From an uncultured Collinsella sp. (lineage in GTDB: Bacteria > Actinomycetota > Coriobacteriia > Coriobacteriales > Coriobacteriaceae), in contig CAKUGT010000013.1 in NCBI GenBank assembly GCA_934654795.1, forward strand, positions 1 through 40,895: a DNA stretch of 40,895 nt. The letters are read 5' to 3'. Made by a program: the position numbers and the translations under genes. Numbering within the stretch: the first letter of the stretch is position 1; the number at the start of each line of letters is the position of its first letter. Below, in pieces: positions 16,184 to 24,304 of the stretch. Below the pieces are notes generated by a model, which had not been told where the DNA came from, made no database searches, and saw nothing but the letters and a program-made list of their open reading frames with translations.

Positions 16184-16954
16184 ATGCCCGCGTTCGACCT
16201 TTGGAACCTCGCCTCCCAGCTCAAAAGCACCGATTATCGCTGGGTCGACCTCACCCACACGCTCTCGTGCGACACCCCGCACTGGTTTGGCTTTAAGCCG
16301 TTCGAGTCCACCAAGCTTTTCGACTACCTGCCCGACACGCCCGAGGACATGCTCGCGCCCATGCGCTGTTTTCAGTATTCGGTCGCCTCGCAGTACGGCA
16401 CCCACGTCGACGCGCCGCGCCACTTTCATGTCGACGGCCGCTCCCTCGGCGAGATCGAGCCCATTGAGTTTATGCATCCGCTCTGTGTGATTGACAAGCA
16501 CGAGGAGTGTGCCGTAAACCCCGACTTTATCCTAACCGTCGAGGACCTTAAAGCCTGGGAGGATGAGCACGGCCGTATTCCCGAGGACGCCTTTGTCGCC
16601 TTCCGCTCCGACTGGTCCAAGCTCGCCGACCTCGAGAACAAAGATGAGGACGGCCAGCCCCACTACCCCGGTTGGGACCTCGACGCCATCAAGTGGCTCG
16701 TCGAAGAGCGCAACATCGGCGCCATCGGCCACGAACCGGCAGATACCGACCCGGCGACCATCACCACGCGCGAGGATGCCTACCCCTACCCCGGCGAGCA
16801 GTACATCCTCTCGGTTGACCGTTATCAGATCGAGGTCATGGACCATCTGGACGAACTTCCCGCCACGGGCGCCGTCATCTTCTGCACCTTCCCCAAGGTT
16901 CGTGATGGCGTCGGGTACCCCGCGCGCGTCTTTGCGGTCTGCCCCGCGGCATAA
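16184..16954 (+). CDS. Cyclase-family metal-dependent hydrolase (kynurenine formamidase-like)
   Basis: A 256-aa protein of the cyclase family (PF04199), which includes kynurenine formamidase, isatin hydrolase and polyketide cyclases. The metal-binding motif GTHVDAPRHF (73-82) supplies the His-x-Asp-x3-His ligands; DLTHTLSCDTPHW near the N-terminus and GHEPADTDP (about 177-185) are also typical. AAAGGAG lies 7 bp before the ATG. It is a single gene with its own terminator (17029-17055) and no tryptophan-degradation genes nearby, so the substrate is open. Confidence 0.88.
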   Translation: MPAFDLWNLASQLKSTDYRWVDLTHTLSCDTPHWFGFKPFESTKLFDYLPDTPEDMLAPMRCFQYSVASQYGTHVDAPRHFHVDGRSLGEIEPIEFMHPLCVIDKHEECAVNPDFILTVEDLKAWEDEHGRIPEDAFVAFRSDWSKLADLENKDEDGQPHYPGWDLDAIKWLVEERNIGAIGHEPADTDPATITTREDAYPYPGEQYILSVDRYQIEVMDHLDELPATGAVIFCTFPKVRDGVGYPARVFAVCPAA

Positions 16955-17028
16955 GTCCAGCGCATCCGTTCTTCTAAATATTCGCCGCTCCGCACGCGCG
17001 AGGCGCTCCGGCAGCTTACAATCCATCA

Positions 17029-17055
17029 GGCGCCCCAATTGCGGGCGCCTTTTTA
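17029..17055 (+). terminator. Rho-independent terminator after cyclase-family gene
   Basis: Arms GGCGCCC and GGGCGCC followed by TTTTT. It ends 16 bp before the panE start, so it separates the two genes; the panE ribosome site overlaps its tail. Confidence 0.85.
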
Positions 17056-17071
17056 TGGGGAGATGATTCAC

Positions 17072-17986
17072 ATGCAGATCAACAAAGTCGCCTTTATCGG
17101 CAAAGGCGGTGTCGGCCTGCTCTACGGCAGCATGATCGCCCAGGCGCTCGGCAACGACGCCGTCGAATATGTTATGGACGACGCGCGCTTCGAGCGCCAC
17201 GCGAACGACGCGCTCACCGTCAACGGCAAACCTTGCGCGCTCAAGTCCGTCCGCGCCAGCGAGGCTATGCCCGCCGATCTGGTCATCCTCACGGTCAAGA
17301 CAACCGGACTCGACCAGGCGACCCAGACCATGGAGCACATCGTGGGCCCCAATACGTTCATCGCCTCGCTGTGCAACGGCATTACCAGCGAGCAAAAAAT
17401 CGCCGAGCGCTTTGGCTGGGAGCACACCGTCCTCGGAATCTGCCAGGGTATGGATGCCGTATTCCTCAACGGTGAGCTCACCTTTACCAACACCGGTGAG
17501 ATTCGTTTTGGCGCGGCCGCCGGCACCGACCCCGCGACTGTCGCCGCCATCGACGAGCTCTACGCGCGCTGCGGCATCGCCCACACCGTCGAGGCCGACA
17601 TCGCGCACCGCATGTGGGCCAAGCTCATGCTCAACGACGGCATCAACCAGACCTGCATGGCCTACGGCGGCACCTACGGAAGCGCCACGGAACGGGGCTC
17701 CGAGCAGCGTCGTTGCTTTGTTTCCGCCATGCGCGAAACGCTTGCAGTCGCCAATGCCGAAGGCATCAAGCTGACCGAAGCAGACTTGACGCAGATGGTG
17801 CACCTCATCGAGGGGCTCGACCCCGCCGGCATGCCGTCGATGGCACAGGACCGCGTCGCACGGCGCAAGACCGAGGTCGAGGAGTTCGCGGGCACCATTT
17901 GCCGCCTGGCAGCCAAGCACGATATCCAGACGCCTCAGAACGAATGGCTCTATCAGCGTATTCGCGAAATCGAGGCAAGCTGGTAG
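17072..17986 (+). CDS. panE: 2-dehydropantoate 2-reductase (ketopantoate reductase family)
   Basis: A 304-aa NADPH-dependent reductase of the PanE/ApbA family, which reduces ketopantoate in pantothenate/CoA synthesis. The N-terminal Rossmann motif is FIGKGGVGLLYG (8-19), with GKG in place of the usual GxG of GAGAxG. The C-terminal helical domain has RMWAKLMLNDGINQTC with the catalytic Lys, and PSMAQDRVARRKTEVEEF, a close match to the family motif SSMxQDxxxxxxTEID. The start at 17072 follows GGGGAG by 9 bp. Other panB/panC genes are absent, and paralogues of this family act on other 2-keto acids, so the substrate is probable rather than certain. Confidence 0.85.
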   Translation: MQINKVAFIGKGGVGLLYGSMIAQALGNDAVEYVMDDARFERHANDALTVNGKPCALKSVRASEAMPADLVILTVKTTGLDQATQTMEHIVGPNTFIASLCNGITSEQKIAERFGWEHTVLGICQGMDAVFLNGELTFTNTGEIRFGAAAGTDPATVAAIDELYARCGIAHTVEADIAHRMWAKLMLNDGINQTCMAYGGTYGSATERGSEQRRCFVSAMRETLAVANAEGIKLTEADLTQMVHLIEGLDPAGMPSMAQDRVARRKTEVEEFAGTICRLAAKHDIQTPQNEWLYQRIREIEASW

Positions 17987-18019
17987 CGCCCGTCTCGCCA
18001 CGTCAACAGACTCGACAGT

Positions 18020-18058
18020 AAAGCCGCCGCAAGGAGCACTCCCCCTTGCGGCGGCTTT
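18020..18058. terminator. Terminator between panE and small membrane protein gene
   Basis: Arms AAAGCCGCCGCAAGG and CCTTGCGGCGGCTTT, perfectly paired, 34 bp after the panE stop and 38 bp after the convergent small gene. Confidence 0.88.
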
Positions 18059-18095
18059 CATCTTCATCTATAACCAGTAGTCGGCGTTCCGACGG

Positions 18096-18302
18096 CTAGA
18101 GCTGCGACTCCGGAGCCTCGTCCTCGTCATCGCGACAAAGGGCCACGCCCGCGCTTCCCAGCAGCGCGGCCGCGATCAGCGCACCGACCACGATAGGAGC
18201 GGCCCCGCACGATCCTTGCATGCCCGCGACAAGCGCGGCCGTAGGACCAAGGCAGCCAAGCGCCAGCGCAACGGCGGCAACGGCGATATCTCGAGCGTTC
18301 AC
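18096..18302 (-). CDS. Small two-helix membrane protein
   Basis: A 68-aa hydrophobic protein with two predicted membrane helices (about 6-27 and 35-56), a short loop with a Cys-Gly (GSCGAA), and a strongly acidic C-terminal tail (CRDDEDEAPES). The start is GTG at 18302 with GGAGG about 10 bp upstream. I recognise no family. The two flanking hairpins suggest it is transcribed as a single gene. The acidic tail would be cytoplasmic if both termini face inward. Confidence 0.6.
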   Translation of the reverse strand: MNARDIAVAAVALALGCLGPTAALVAGMQGSCGAAPIVVGALIAAALLGSAGVALCRDDEDEAPESQL

Positions 18303-18415
18303 AAGACCACTTCCTCCAAGAGAAAGACCTTATTTCTCATGAACTAGTGTGCCCCGCGCCCATATGCGCGGCGTACCGCCACGGTAAGGGCTCTGTTAAC
18401 TCAAGCGCACAGACA

Positions 18416-18464
18416 GGGCGGAGGCCTTTACGTTTGCCCGAAAGCATCGCAAAGGCCTCCGCCC
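18416..18464 (-). terminator. Hairpin downstream of secreted protein gene
   Basis: Perfect 14-bp arms GGGCGGAGGCCTTT (18416-18429) and AAAGGCCTCCGCCC (18451-18464) around a 21-nt loop. It lies 27 bp beyond the stop of the gene at 18492. No T-run follows, so termination is probable rather than certain. Confidence 0.6.
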
Positions 18465-18491
18465 GTCATCTGCCTATTGGCTTTTGGCTAA

Positions 18492-19274
18492 TTACCAGCC
18501 AGTGTAGTAGTCGGTGGTTCCGGCAGCGCAGCCAGAGTCATAGACCTTACAATCGCCCTTGGAGCCCGTAAAGGTCGAGCCCTGGGCCATATCGCCCGCA
18601 GCCACAACGTAATAGCCATCGGAATCACGCCAGAAGCCCTCAGAATCCTGAGTCCACTCGCCCGTACGATAGTGGTAAAGCACATTGCTGCTGTAATACG
18701 TCTCACGACGACCGTTGTAGTTATTGACGCCGGCAGAACGCGTCAAACCCGACCCGTTCGCATAAGACGCGGCAAACGTGTTGGACGAGCCATAACCAGC
18801 GTTGTAATACGAAGCCTGCGCGGCTTGAGCAGCTTCAGCGGCCTCAGCCTCGGCCGCCGCCTCGAGCGCCTCGCGCTTGGCATTCTCAAGCGTGGAGCGA
18901 AGCTCGTCGAGCTCGGTCGACTTGGCGTCGACCTCCCCCATCGTCAAAAGGTTACCCGCACCGTCGATGCAACCCTGCAACACGGCTCGCTCATCATCGG
19001 TGGCATAGTCGCCATACATGTTCATGATGATCTGCGCGCGCATCTCCAGGGAATCGCGCTTGGCCTCCATCGAGGCATTCCACTCCTGCATGGAACCATA
19101 GCCATCGCCGCGATAGTCGACGGGCCGTACCAGCGTCGCCTCGGACGGCGTAGACCCTACCGCATCGGACAGTGTTGCGGCGTGGGCATCAGTTGCGCCG
19201 GCACCCGCCAAAAGTGCCACAGCCAGAGCGGCGGAAAGGGCGGCGGCTTTCGGTTTTCGTGAATCGATCCTCAT
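18492..19274 (-). CDS. Secreted protein with coiled coil and 3D-like C-terminus
   Basis: A 260-aa exported protein. A signal peptide (residues 1-32, ending DAHA-A) is followed by a helical region; residues about 105-150 are Glu/Ala/Leu rich and likely a coiled coil, with an Ala/Glu run (AAAEAEAAEAAQAAQA). A Tyr/Asn/Ser/Gly-rich spacer follows. The last 40 residues (YYVVAAGDMAQGS ... KVYDSGCAAGTTDYYTGW) resemble the end of 3D/double-psi-barrel domains of cell-wall lytic proteins, where the D-x-G motif is catalytic; this match is by eye. The upstream open frame to 19580 is rejected because the signal peptide begins at 19274, though its GGAGG is 11 bp away. It may act on or bind peptidoglycan. 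Confidence 0.75.
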   Translation of the reverse strand: MRIDSRKPKAAALSAALAVALLAGAGATDAHAATLSDAVGSTPSEATLVRPVDYRGDGYGSMQEWNASMEAKRDSLEMRAQIIMNMYGDYATDDERAVLQGCIDGAGNLLTMGEVDAKSTELDELRSTLENAKREALEAAAEAEAAEAAQAAQASYYNAGYGSSNTFAASYANGSGLTRSAGVNNYNGRRETYYSSNVLYHYRTGEWTQDSEGFWRDSDGYYVVAAGDMAQGSTFTGSKGDCKVYDSGCAAGTTDYYTGW

Positions 19275-19440
19275 GTAGCTGGAAACCTCCGTAATGCGTT
19301 TTTGCTGCGTTTGAGCTGCGTGTGATTCGATCGCGCTGCATAGTACCCCGAGCAATTCGCGACCTGCGGTTTTTCTCAAAAGGCGCACGTCAATTGCGTA
19401 AAACTCACATCCTCTCAACAGGAGTTTTCCACAACTCGAA

Positions 19441-19486
19441 TGCATAAAGCGTGCCGAAAACCCTGTTTCGGCACGCTTTCTATGCA
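19441..19486. terminator. Long hairpin upstream of secreted protein gene
   Basis: Arms AAAGCGTGCCGAAA (19446-19459) and TTTCGGCACGCTTT (19466-19479), extended outward by TGCAT/ATGCA. It stands in tandem with the hairpin at 19487-19526 and probably backs up metY termination. Confidence 0.65.
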
Positions 19487-19526
19487 AAAAAGACGCCTGC
19501 GCAAACATTGTTCGCACAGGCGTCTT
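19487..19526 (-). terminator. Rho-independent terminator of metY
   Basis: Arms AAGACGCCTG (19490-19499) and CAGGCGTCTT (19517-19526), followed on the minus strand by a T6 run. It lies 61 bp after the metY stop. Confidence 0.85.
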
Positions 19527-19586
19527 GAGCAGGCATTTTATGCAGTTATAGCCATCGAGTCGCAAGGGGGCCTTGCACAAGTCGCC

Positions 19587-20897
19587 CTACTCGTCCAGCG
19601 CGGCGAAGGCCTGCTTCAGATCCCAAATGATGTCCTCGGCGTTCTCGGTACCGATGGAAAGACGGATCGTGGAGGGCGTGATGTTCTGCTCGGCAAGCTC
19701 CTCGGCAGAGAGCTGGGAGTGCGTGGTGGTAGCCGGGTGCACGACGAGCGACTTGACGTCGGCCACGTTGGCGAGCAGCGAGAACACCTGCAGGTGATCG
19801 ATGAACTTCCAAGCGGCCTCCTGGCCACCCTTAATCTCAAAGGTAAAGATCGAGGCACCGCCGTTGGGGAAGTACTCCTTGTAGAGCTCGTGATCGGGGT
19901 GCTCAGGCAGGCTCGGGTGGTTCACCTTGGCGACATGGCTGTCGCCGGTCAAGAACTCAACAACCTTCTTGGTGTTCTCGACATGGCGATCAACGCGCAG
20001 CGACAGGGTCTCGGTGCCCTGGAGCAAGACCCAGGCGTTGAACGGGCTGATGCAGGCGCCCTCGTCACGCAGCAGGATAGCGCGGACATAGGTTGCGAAG
20101 GCGGCAGGACCAGCAGCCTCGGCAAACGAGACGCCATGGTAGGAGGGGTTGGGCTCGGCGATCTGGGCGTACTTGCCGCTTGCCTTCCAATCGAAGTTAC
20201 CGCCGTCGACGATCACACCGCCCAGCGAGGTGCCGTGGCCACCGATGAACTTGGTCGCGGAGTGGACAACGATGTTGGCGCCGTGCTCCAGCGGACGGAA
20301 CAGGTACGGGGTGCCGAAGGTGTTGTCGACGACAACCGGCAGACCGTGCTTCTTGGCGACCTCAGAGATGGCGTCGATGTTGGGGATGTCGGAGTTGGGG
20401 TTGCCGAGCGTCTCGAGGTAGATGACCGTGGTGTTGTCCTTGATGGCGCCCTCGACCTCGTCCAGGTTATGAGCGTCGACAAACGTGGTCTCGACGCCAA
20501 ACTGGGAGAGGGTATGCTCCAGCAGGTTGTAGGAGCCACCGTAGATGGTCTTTTGGGCCACCACGTGGTCACCGGCCTGGGCGAGTGCCTGCAGGGTATA
20601 GGTGATAGCGGCAGCACCGGAAGCGACGGCGAGACCGGCCACGCCGCCCTCGAGCGCGGCGATGCGGTCCTCGAAGACGCCCTGGGTGGAGTTGGTCAGA
20701 CGACCGTAGATGTTACCGGCGTCGGCAAGGCCAAAGCGGTCGGCGGCGTGCTGGGCGTTGCGGAACACGTAGCTCGTGGTCTGATAGATAGGCACGGCGC
20801 GGGCATCGGATGCGGGATCGGCGCTCTCCTGGCCAACGTGCAGCTGCAGGGTATCGAAACCAAAGGTGTGCTCGGGGTTGTTGATGAACTGGCTCAT
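19587..20897 (-). CDS. metY: O-acetylhomoserine sulfhydrylase / aminocarboxypropyltransferase
   Basis: A 436-aa cytosolic PLP enzyme of the Cys/Met metabolism family. It makes homocysteine directly from O-acetylhomoserine and sulfide. SATKFIGGHGTSLGG carries the PLP lysine, Lys216; YGRLTNSTQG near residue 65 and VVDNTFGTPYL (about 189-199) are conserved phosphate- and cofactor-binding segments. Length and the GGNFDWKASGKY region fit MetY better than the shorter MetB/MetC. The start at 20897 is set by AAGGAG 7 bp upstream. The mRNA has a leader of about 180 nt with a short Cys-containing ORF and hairpin. A divergently transcribed LysR regulator adjoins. It probably serves methionine synthesis and sulfide assimilation. 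Confidence 0.93.
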   Translation of the reverse strand: MSQFINNPEHTFGFDTLQLHVGQESADPASDARAVPIYQTTSYVFRNAQHAADRFGLADAGNIYGRLTNSTQGVFEDRIAALEGGVAGLAVASGAAAITYTLQALAQAGDHVVAQKTIYGGSYNLLEHTLSQFGVETTFVDAHNLDEVEGAIKDNTTVIYLETLGNPNSDIPNIDAISEVAKKHGLPVVVDNTFGTPYLFRPLEHGANIVVHSATKFIGGHGTSLGGVIVDGGNFDWKASGKYAQIAEPNPSYHGVSFAEAAGPAAFATYVRAILLRDEGACISPFNAWVLLQGTETLSLRVDRHVENTKKVVEFLTGDSHVAKVNHPSLPEHPDHELYKEYFPNGGASIFTFEIKGGQEAAWKFIDHLQVFSLLANVADVKSLVVHPATTTHSQLSAEELAEQNITPSTIRLSIGTENAEDIIWDLKQAFAALDE

Positions 20898-20952
20898 GAT
20901 GATCTCCTTGATCGAACAAAAGTAAATAAATAAGAGAGAAGTAAGTCGCTGT

Positions 20953-20984
20953 CTCCTGATCACGCCGACGGGCGCAAACAGGAG
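20953..20984 (-). promoter_or_regulatory. Hairpin in metY leader overlapping the short ORF
   Basis: CTCCTG (20953-20958) and CAGGAG (20979-20984) close an inner ACGCC/GGCGC stem. On the mRNA it covers the last codons and stop of the leader ORF, so ribosome position on that ORF would decide whether it forms. The metY ribosome site lies about 50 nt further on, outside this hairpin. Confidence 0.45.
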
Positions 20985-21013
20985 CCCGGCATTCGTCTTG
21001 GCAAGCAATTCAT
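20960..21013 (-). CDS. Candidate 17-aa leader peptide of metY
   Basis: A short ORF (MNCLPRRMPGSCLRPSA) in the metY 5' leader. Its ATG at 21013 has a near-perfect ribosome site, AAAGGAGG, 7 bp upstream, better than many genes in the window. It has two Cys and two Met codons, the amino acids made from metY's product. It ends in a hairpin (20953-20984) about 62 nt before metY. This resembles a translation-attenuation leader; cysteine-rich uORFs before sulfur genes are known in actinobacteria. Peptide function beyond this is not implied. It could also be a chance ORF next to a fortuitous GGAGG. Confidence 0.5.
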   Translation of the reverse strand: MNCLPRRMPGSCLRPSA

Positions 21014-21081
21014 ATGCGGGCCTCCTTTCCCATCCCGGTTTCGTGGTCGGCCTAATTACCTACCTCCTTTGTGTGTTTTGA

Positions 21082-21110
21082 ATAGTACGAGCATTGTTTC
21101 GCTCGGTCAA
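21082..21110 (-). promoter_or_regulatory. metY promoter
   Basis: Minus strand TTGACC (21110-21105), 17-bp spacer, TACTAT (21087-21082). It places the metY leader at about 180 nt and lies 23 bp from the LysR-type site at 21133-21149, a usual position for LysR activation. Confidence 0.65.
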
Positions 21111-21132
21111 TCACTTAAAAGCGCTAACCTGT

Positions 21133-21149
21133 TATCTGTTTTATAGATA
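21133..21149. promoter_or_regulatory. LysR-type binding site in metY-lysR intergenic region
   Basis: TATCTGTTTTATAGATA: arms TATCT and AGATA; it contains ATC-N9-GAT, the classical LysR motif. It is 22 bp before the LysR gene start and just upstream of the metY -35, so it could give both autoregulation and metY control. Confidence 0.6.
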
Positions 21150-21170
21150 GCAATCGAAAGGATGGCGTCG

Positions 21171-22073
21171 ATGACCCTTCAGCAGCTTCGTTTTCTGATC
21201 GCTGTGGCAGAGTCCGGCTCAATCAACGCCGCAGCCCAACGCCTCTATACCGCTCAGTCCAACATCTCAAACGCCGTCAAAAGCCTGGAACAGGAGCTCC
21301 ATCTGGAGATCTTTACGCGCTCCAGCCGCGGCGTCACGCTCACCAACGACGGCACCGAGCTTTTGGGCTATGCGCGCCAGGTCGTAGAGCAGGCCGACAT
21401 GCTCGAGGCGCGCTACGAGGACGGCGGCACCCCGCAAGCCCGCCTTGCCATTTCCGCCCAGCACTACGCGTTTTCGGTCGAGGCCTTTGTCAACGTCGTC
21501 GAGCGCTGCCGCGACAGCAAGTTCGAGTTCATCATGCGCGAGACCACCACAGCGCAGATCATCGACGACGTGCGCGCGTTTCGCAGCGACATCGGCATCC
21601 TCTATCTGGACGACTTTAATACCCGTGTCTTGCAGAAGGCCTTCGCCGATGCCCGCGCAAGCTTCCACCCCCTCTTCGACGCGACGGTCCACGTATTCGT
21701 CAGCGAACGCCACCCGCTCGCACGCCGCCCTCAGCTGTCCCTTGCCGACCTCACGCCCTATACGCGCTACAGCTTTGAGCAGGGAACCTCAAACTCCTTC
21801 TATTACGCCGAGGAACCCTTTAGCTATATCCCTTGCGACCGCAACATACGAATCTCGGACCGCGGAACACTTACTAACTTACTTATCACGTCGAACGGTT
21901 ACACCCTGTCGACCGGTGTCCTCTCCAATGAAATGCAATGGGGTATGGCATCGATCCCGTTAGCAGACGCCCCAACGATGCACGTAGGCTATATCATGCA
22001 CGATGAGCGCAAGCCCTCTCCCCTCTTGCAGCAATACCTCGACGAGCTCAACCGCATCATCCATGCCAACTAA
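21171..22073 (+). CDS. LysR-family transcriptional regulator
   Basis: A 300-aa LysR-type regulator with an N-terminal winged helix-turn-helix (residues 1-60; SGSINAAAQRLYTAQSNIS is the recognition region) and a C-terminal periplasmic-binding-protein-like effector domain (about 90-295). The ATG at 21171 is chosen over the one at 21162 because AAAGG lies 9 bp before it. It is transcribed divergently from metY; a LysR-type palindrome (21133-21149) lies between them. By position it is the likely regulator of metY, responding to a sulfur metabolite such as O-acetylserine or homocysteine; the effector is not readable from sequence. Confidence 0.93.
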   Translation: MTLQQLRFLIAVAESGSINAAAQRLYTAQSNISNAVKSLEQELHLEIFTRSSRGVTLTNDGTELLGYARQVVEQADMLEARYEDGGTPQARLAISAQHYAFSVEAFVNVVERCRDSKFEFIMRETTTAQIIDDVRAFRSDIGILYLDDFNTRVLQKAFADARASFHPLFDATVHVFVSERHPLARRPQLSLADLTPYTRYSFEQGTSNSFYYAEEPFSYIPCDRNIRISDRGTLTNLLITSNGYTLSTGVLSNEMQWGMASIPLADAPTMHVGYIMHDERKPSPLLQQYLDELNRIIHAN

Positions 22074-22172
22074 CAGTCGGAAGACGGGGTAGAAATCGTA
22101 GATTGCTGGCCCCCGGCGGGCATGGCGCTACAATGGTCACTCACGAGAGAAGCACTCAGCGAAAGGAACCAT

Positions 22173-22658
22173 GTGAAGGTCATCATCTATACCGACGGCT
22201 CGGCCCGATCAAATCCGGGACGCGGCGGCTATGGTGCCGTACTCAAATACACCAACCCCGCCGGCAAGACCTTCACCTCCGAGCTTTCGCGCGGCTATGC
22301 CAAGACCACCAACAACCGCATGGAGCTCATGGCCGTCATCGTGGCGCTCGAAGCGCTCAACCGCCCCTGCGAGGTCGAGGTCCATTCCGACTCGCAGTAC
22401 GTCGTCAACGCCTTTAACAAGCATTGGATCGACGGCTGGAAAAAGCGCGGTTGGAAGACCGCCAACAAGCAGCCCGTTAAGAACCGCGACCTGTGGGAAC
22501 GCCTGATCACCGCAAAGAGCAAGCACAAGGTCGAGTTCATCTGGGTTAAGGGTCATGCCGGCCACGAGCTCAACGAACGCTGCGACGAGCTCGCCACCAC
22601 GGCGGCCGACGGCGCCAACCTCGATATCGACACCGGCTTTAACGAGAGCGACCTGTAA
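22173..22658 (+). CDS. rnhA: Ribonuclease HI
   Basis: A 161-aa endonuclease that cuts RNA in RNA-DNA hybrids, removing primers and R-loops. All active-site residues are present: Asp8 in YTDGS, Glu51 in RMELMA, Asp73 in HSDSQYV, His128 and Asp138 in ERCDELA. The basic handle segment is [20 protein letters not shown]. The start is GTG at 22173 with AAAGGA upstream; the open frame to 22122 includes no family sequence. It is followed 73 bp later by the oxidoreductase gene on the same strand. Confidence 0.95.
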   Translation: MKVIIYTDGSARSNPGRGGYGAVLKYTNPAGKTFTSELSRGYAKTTNNRMELMAVIVALEALNRPCEVEVHSDSQYVVNAFNKHWIDGWKKRGWKTANKQPVKNRDLWERLITAKSKHKVEFIWVKGHAGHELNERCDELATTAADGANLDIDTGFNESDL

Positions 22659-22731
22659 CGGCGTTTTCGCACGTTTTTTCGTTCTCCCGCGCTACACTCA
22701 TCCTGTAGACCAAACAACGCAAGGGGGACGT

Positions 22732-23838
22732 ATGCTGCGCATCGCGACCATCGGCACATCCATGATCACCGACGACTTTATCCAGGTCGTCAACGCCAAC
22801 GACCAAGCCGCGTTTGTGGGCACGCTCTCGCGCGATGCCGATCGCGGCGCCGCCTTTACCGCCGAGCGCGGTGGCGAGCGAAACTTCACCTCACTCGACG
22901 AGCTCGCGTCCGCTGCCGACGTCGACGCCGTCTATATCGGCAGCCCTAACTCACTCCACTACGAGCAGGCCCTTACCTGCGTCGCCGGTGGCAAGCACGT
23001 CATCGTCGAGAAGCCCTTCTGCGCCACCGAGGCGCAGGCGCTGGAGGTCTTCCGCGCCGCCGAGGCAGCGGGCGTTGTAGCCCTCGAGGCCATGCGTCCC
23101 CTCCACGACCCCGCCTTCCACGCCATCGAGGACGCGCTGGGCGAGATCGCCCCCATTCGCCGCGCTTCGCTGCGCTTTGGCAAATATTCTTCGCGCTACA
23201 ACGAGGTTCTCGCGGGACATGCCACCAATATCTTCGACTGCAACATGGCCTCGGGCTCCCTCATGGACATTGGTGTCTACACCGTCGAGCCCATGGTCGA
23301 GATCTTCGGCATGCCCTCCGGCCTCACCAGCATGACCACGTTGCTGGATCCCGCCACGCAACAGCTCACGAACGGACCCATCGACGGCTGCGGTTCCATC
23401 CTCGCCAGCTACGGCGGCGGCCGCATCTCCGTCGAACTTGCGCACTCCAAGATCACGAACGACTTGCTGCCCTCGCAGATCGAAGGCGAGCGCGGCACCA
23501 TCCAGATCGACCATCTGTCCACACCCCGCAACGTGCACATCGACTACCGCGGCGATGTCGTGCGCGGATCGGCCACCGAGGCCCCGCGCGAGCAGGGCGA
23601 CAACGGCCGCGTGCTCGACCTGCCAAAGTCGAGCAACACCATGGAGTATGAGCTCGCCGACTTTATCACCGCCATCGGCGGCATCGATAACGTTAAGGAA
23701 GAGATTTGGGAAACCCCGGCTGGGCGCCACGAGCTTGGCCATTACCGCGACGTCACGCTTGTCTCACTGCGTATTATGGATGCCGTGCGCCAACAGGCCG
23801 GCATCGCCTTCCCCGCCGATTCGGTCAAGCAGGCCTAG
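22732..23838 (+). CDS. Gfo/Idh/MocA family oxidoreductase
   Basis: A 368-aa NAD(P)-dependent dehydrogenase. The Rossmann domain opens with IATIGTSMIT; YIGSPNSLHYEQAL and VIVEKPFCAT (the conserved EKP catalytic Lys) follow in order. The C-terminal alpha/beta domain holds GSLMDIGVYTVEPMVEIFG, typical of the YhhX/trans-1,2-dihydrobenzenediol-dehydrogenase group. GGGGGAC precedes the ATG at 22732. Its stop is two bases before the acylphosphatase start, so the two are co-translated. Substrate unknown (probably a sugar or polyol derivative). Confidence 0.9.
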   Translation: MLRIATIGTSMITDDFIQVVNANDQAAFVGTLSRDADRGAAFTAERGGERNFTSLDELASAADVDAVYIGSPNSLHYEQALTCVAGGKHVIVEKPFCATEAQALEVFRAAEAAGVVALEAMRPLHDPAFHAIEDALGEIAPIRRASLRFGKYSSRYNEVLAGHATNIFDCNMASGSLMDIGVYTVEPMVEIFGMPSGLTSMTTLLDPATQQLTNGPIDGCGSILASYGGGRISVELAHSKITNDLLPSQIEGERGTIQIDHLSTPRNVHIDYRGDVVRGSATEAPREQGDNGRVLDLPKSSNTMEYELADFITAIGGIDNVKEEIWETPAGRHELGHYRDVTLVSLRIMDAVRQQAGIAFPADSVKQA

Positions 23839-23840
23839 CG

Positions 23841-24242
23841 ATGGGTTTCTTCGACAAGCTCTTCTCTGGCGTCAATCGCGAGCCCCAAAAACCCACTGAC
23901 GTCGAACTCGAGCTGCGCCGCAGGCTTACCGTGCTGGCAAGTGACGAGGCCACTCAAGACACTCCCCTGCGCTATTTCTTGCGCTGGACGGGGCAAGTCC
24001 AGGGCGTCGGCTTTCGCTTTACCAACACCAACCTCGCGCAGGCACGCGCACTCACCGGTTGGGTGCGCAATATGGAAGACGGCTCGGTCGAGATGGAGGT
24101 GCAGGGCGCACCGGCGAATATCCTGTCTCAGCTCGAGGCGCTTCATGCCTCCTACGAGCGGATGGGGACGCGTTTTCGCCTCGCAGATGCCCAGGCGCGA
24201 GCCCCGCTTGCCGATGAAGACGGTTTCAACCCTCGTTATTAG
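23841..24242 (+). CDS. Acylphosphatase with N-terminal extension
   Basis: A 133-aa protein. Residues 44-115 are an acylphosphatase domain that hydrolyses carboxyl-phosphate bonds (for example acetyl or carbamoyl phosphate): VQGVGFR with Arg59 and GWVRNMEDG with Asn77 are the two catalytic residues. Ordinary acylphosphatases have about 90 residues; here a 43-residue charged N-terminal extension (MGFFDKLFSGVNREPQ...) is added, with an amphipathic start that might peripherally bind membrane. It follows the oxidoreductase by 2 bp and precedes the Fur-type gene by 62 bp. Confidence 0.9.
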   Translation: MGFFDKLFSGVNREPQKPTDVELELRRRLTVLASDEATQDTPLRYFLRWTGQVQGVGFRFTNTNLAQARALTGWVRNMEDGSVEMEVQGAPANILSQLEALHASYERMGTRFRLADAQARAPLADEDGFNPRY

Positions 24243-24304
24243 TATTGTGTGCTAAATACGGTATCATTTATCTACGAACCGTTGATAGAGAAGAGGCGAG
24301 GCGC

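Noticed and set aside
16532..18067. 511-codon minus-strand frame over the cyclase-family and panE genes
   Set aside because: It covers two recognised plus-strand genes and the terminator between them; no motif or ribosome site.
19440..20933. 497-codon plus-strand frame over metY
   Set aside because: Antisense to metY with its PLP site; also spans the terminator hairpins.
20898..21081. SAM or other known riboswitch in the metY leader
   Set aside because: No S-box type core motifs were seen; the short ORF and hairpin explain the structure better.
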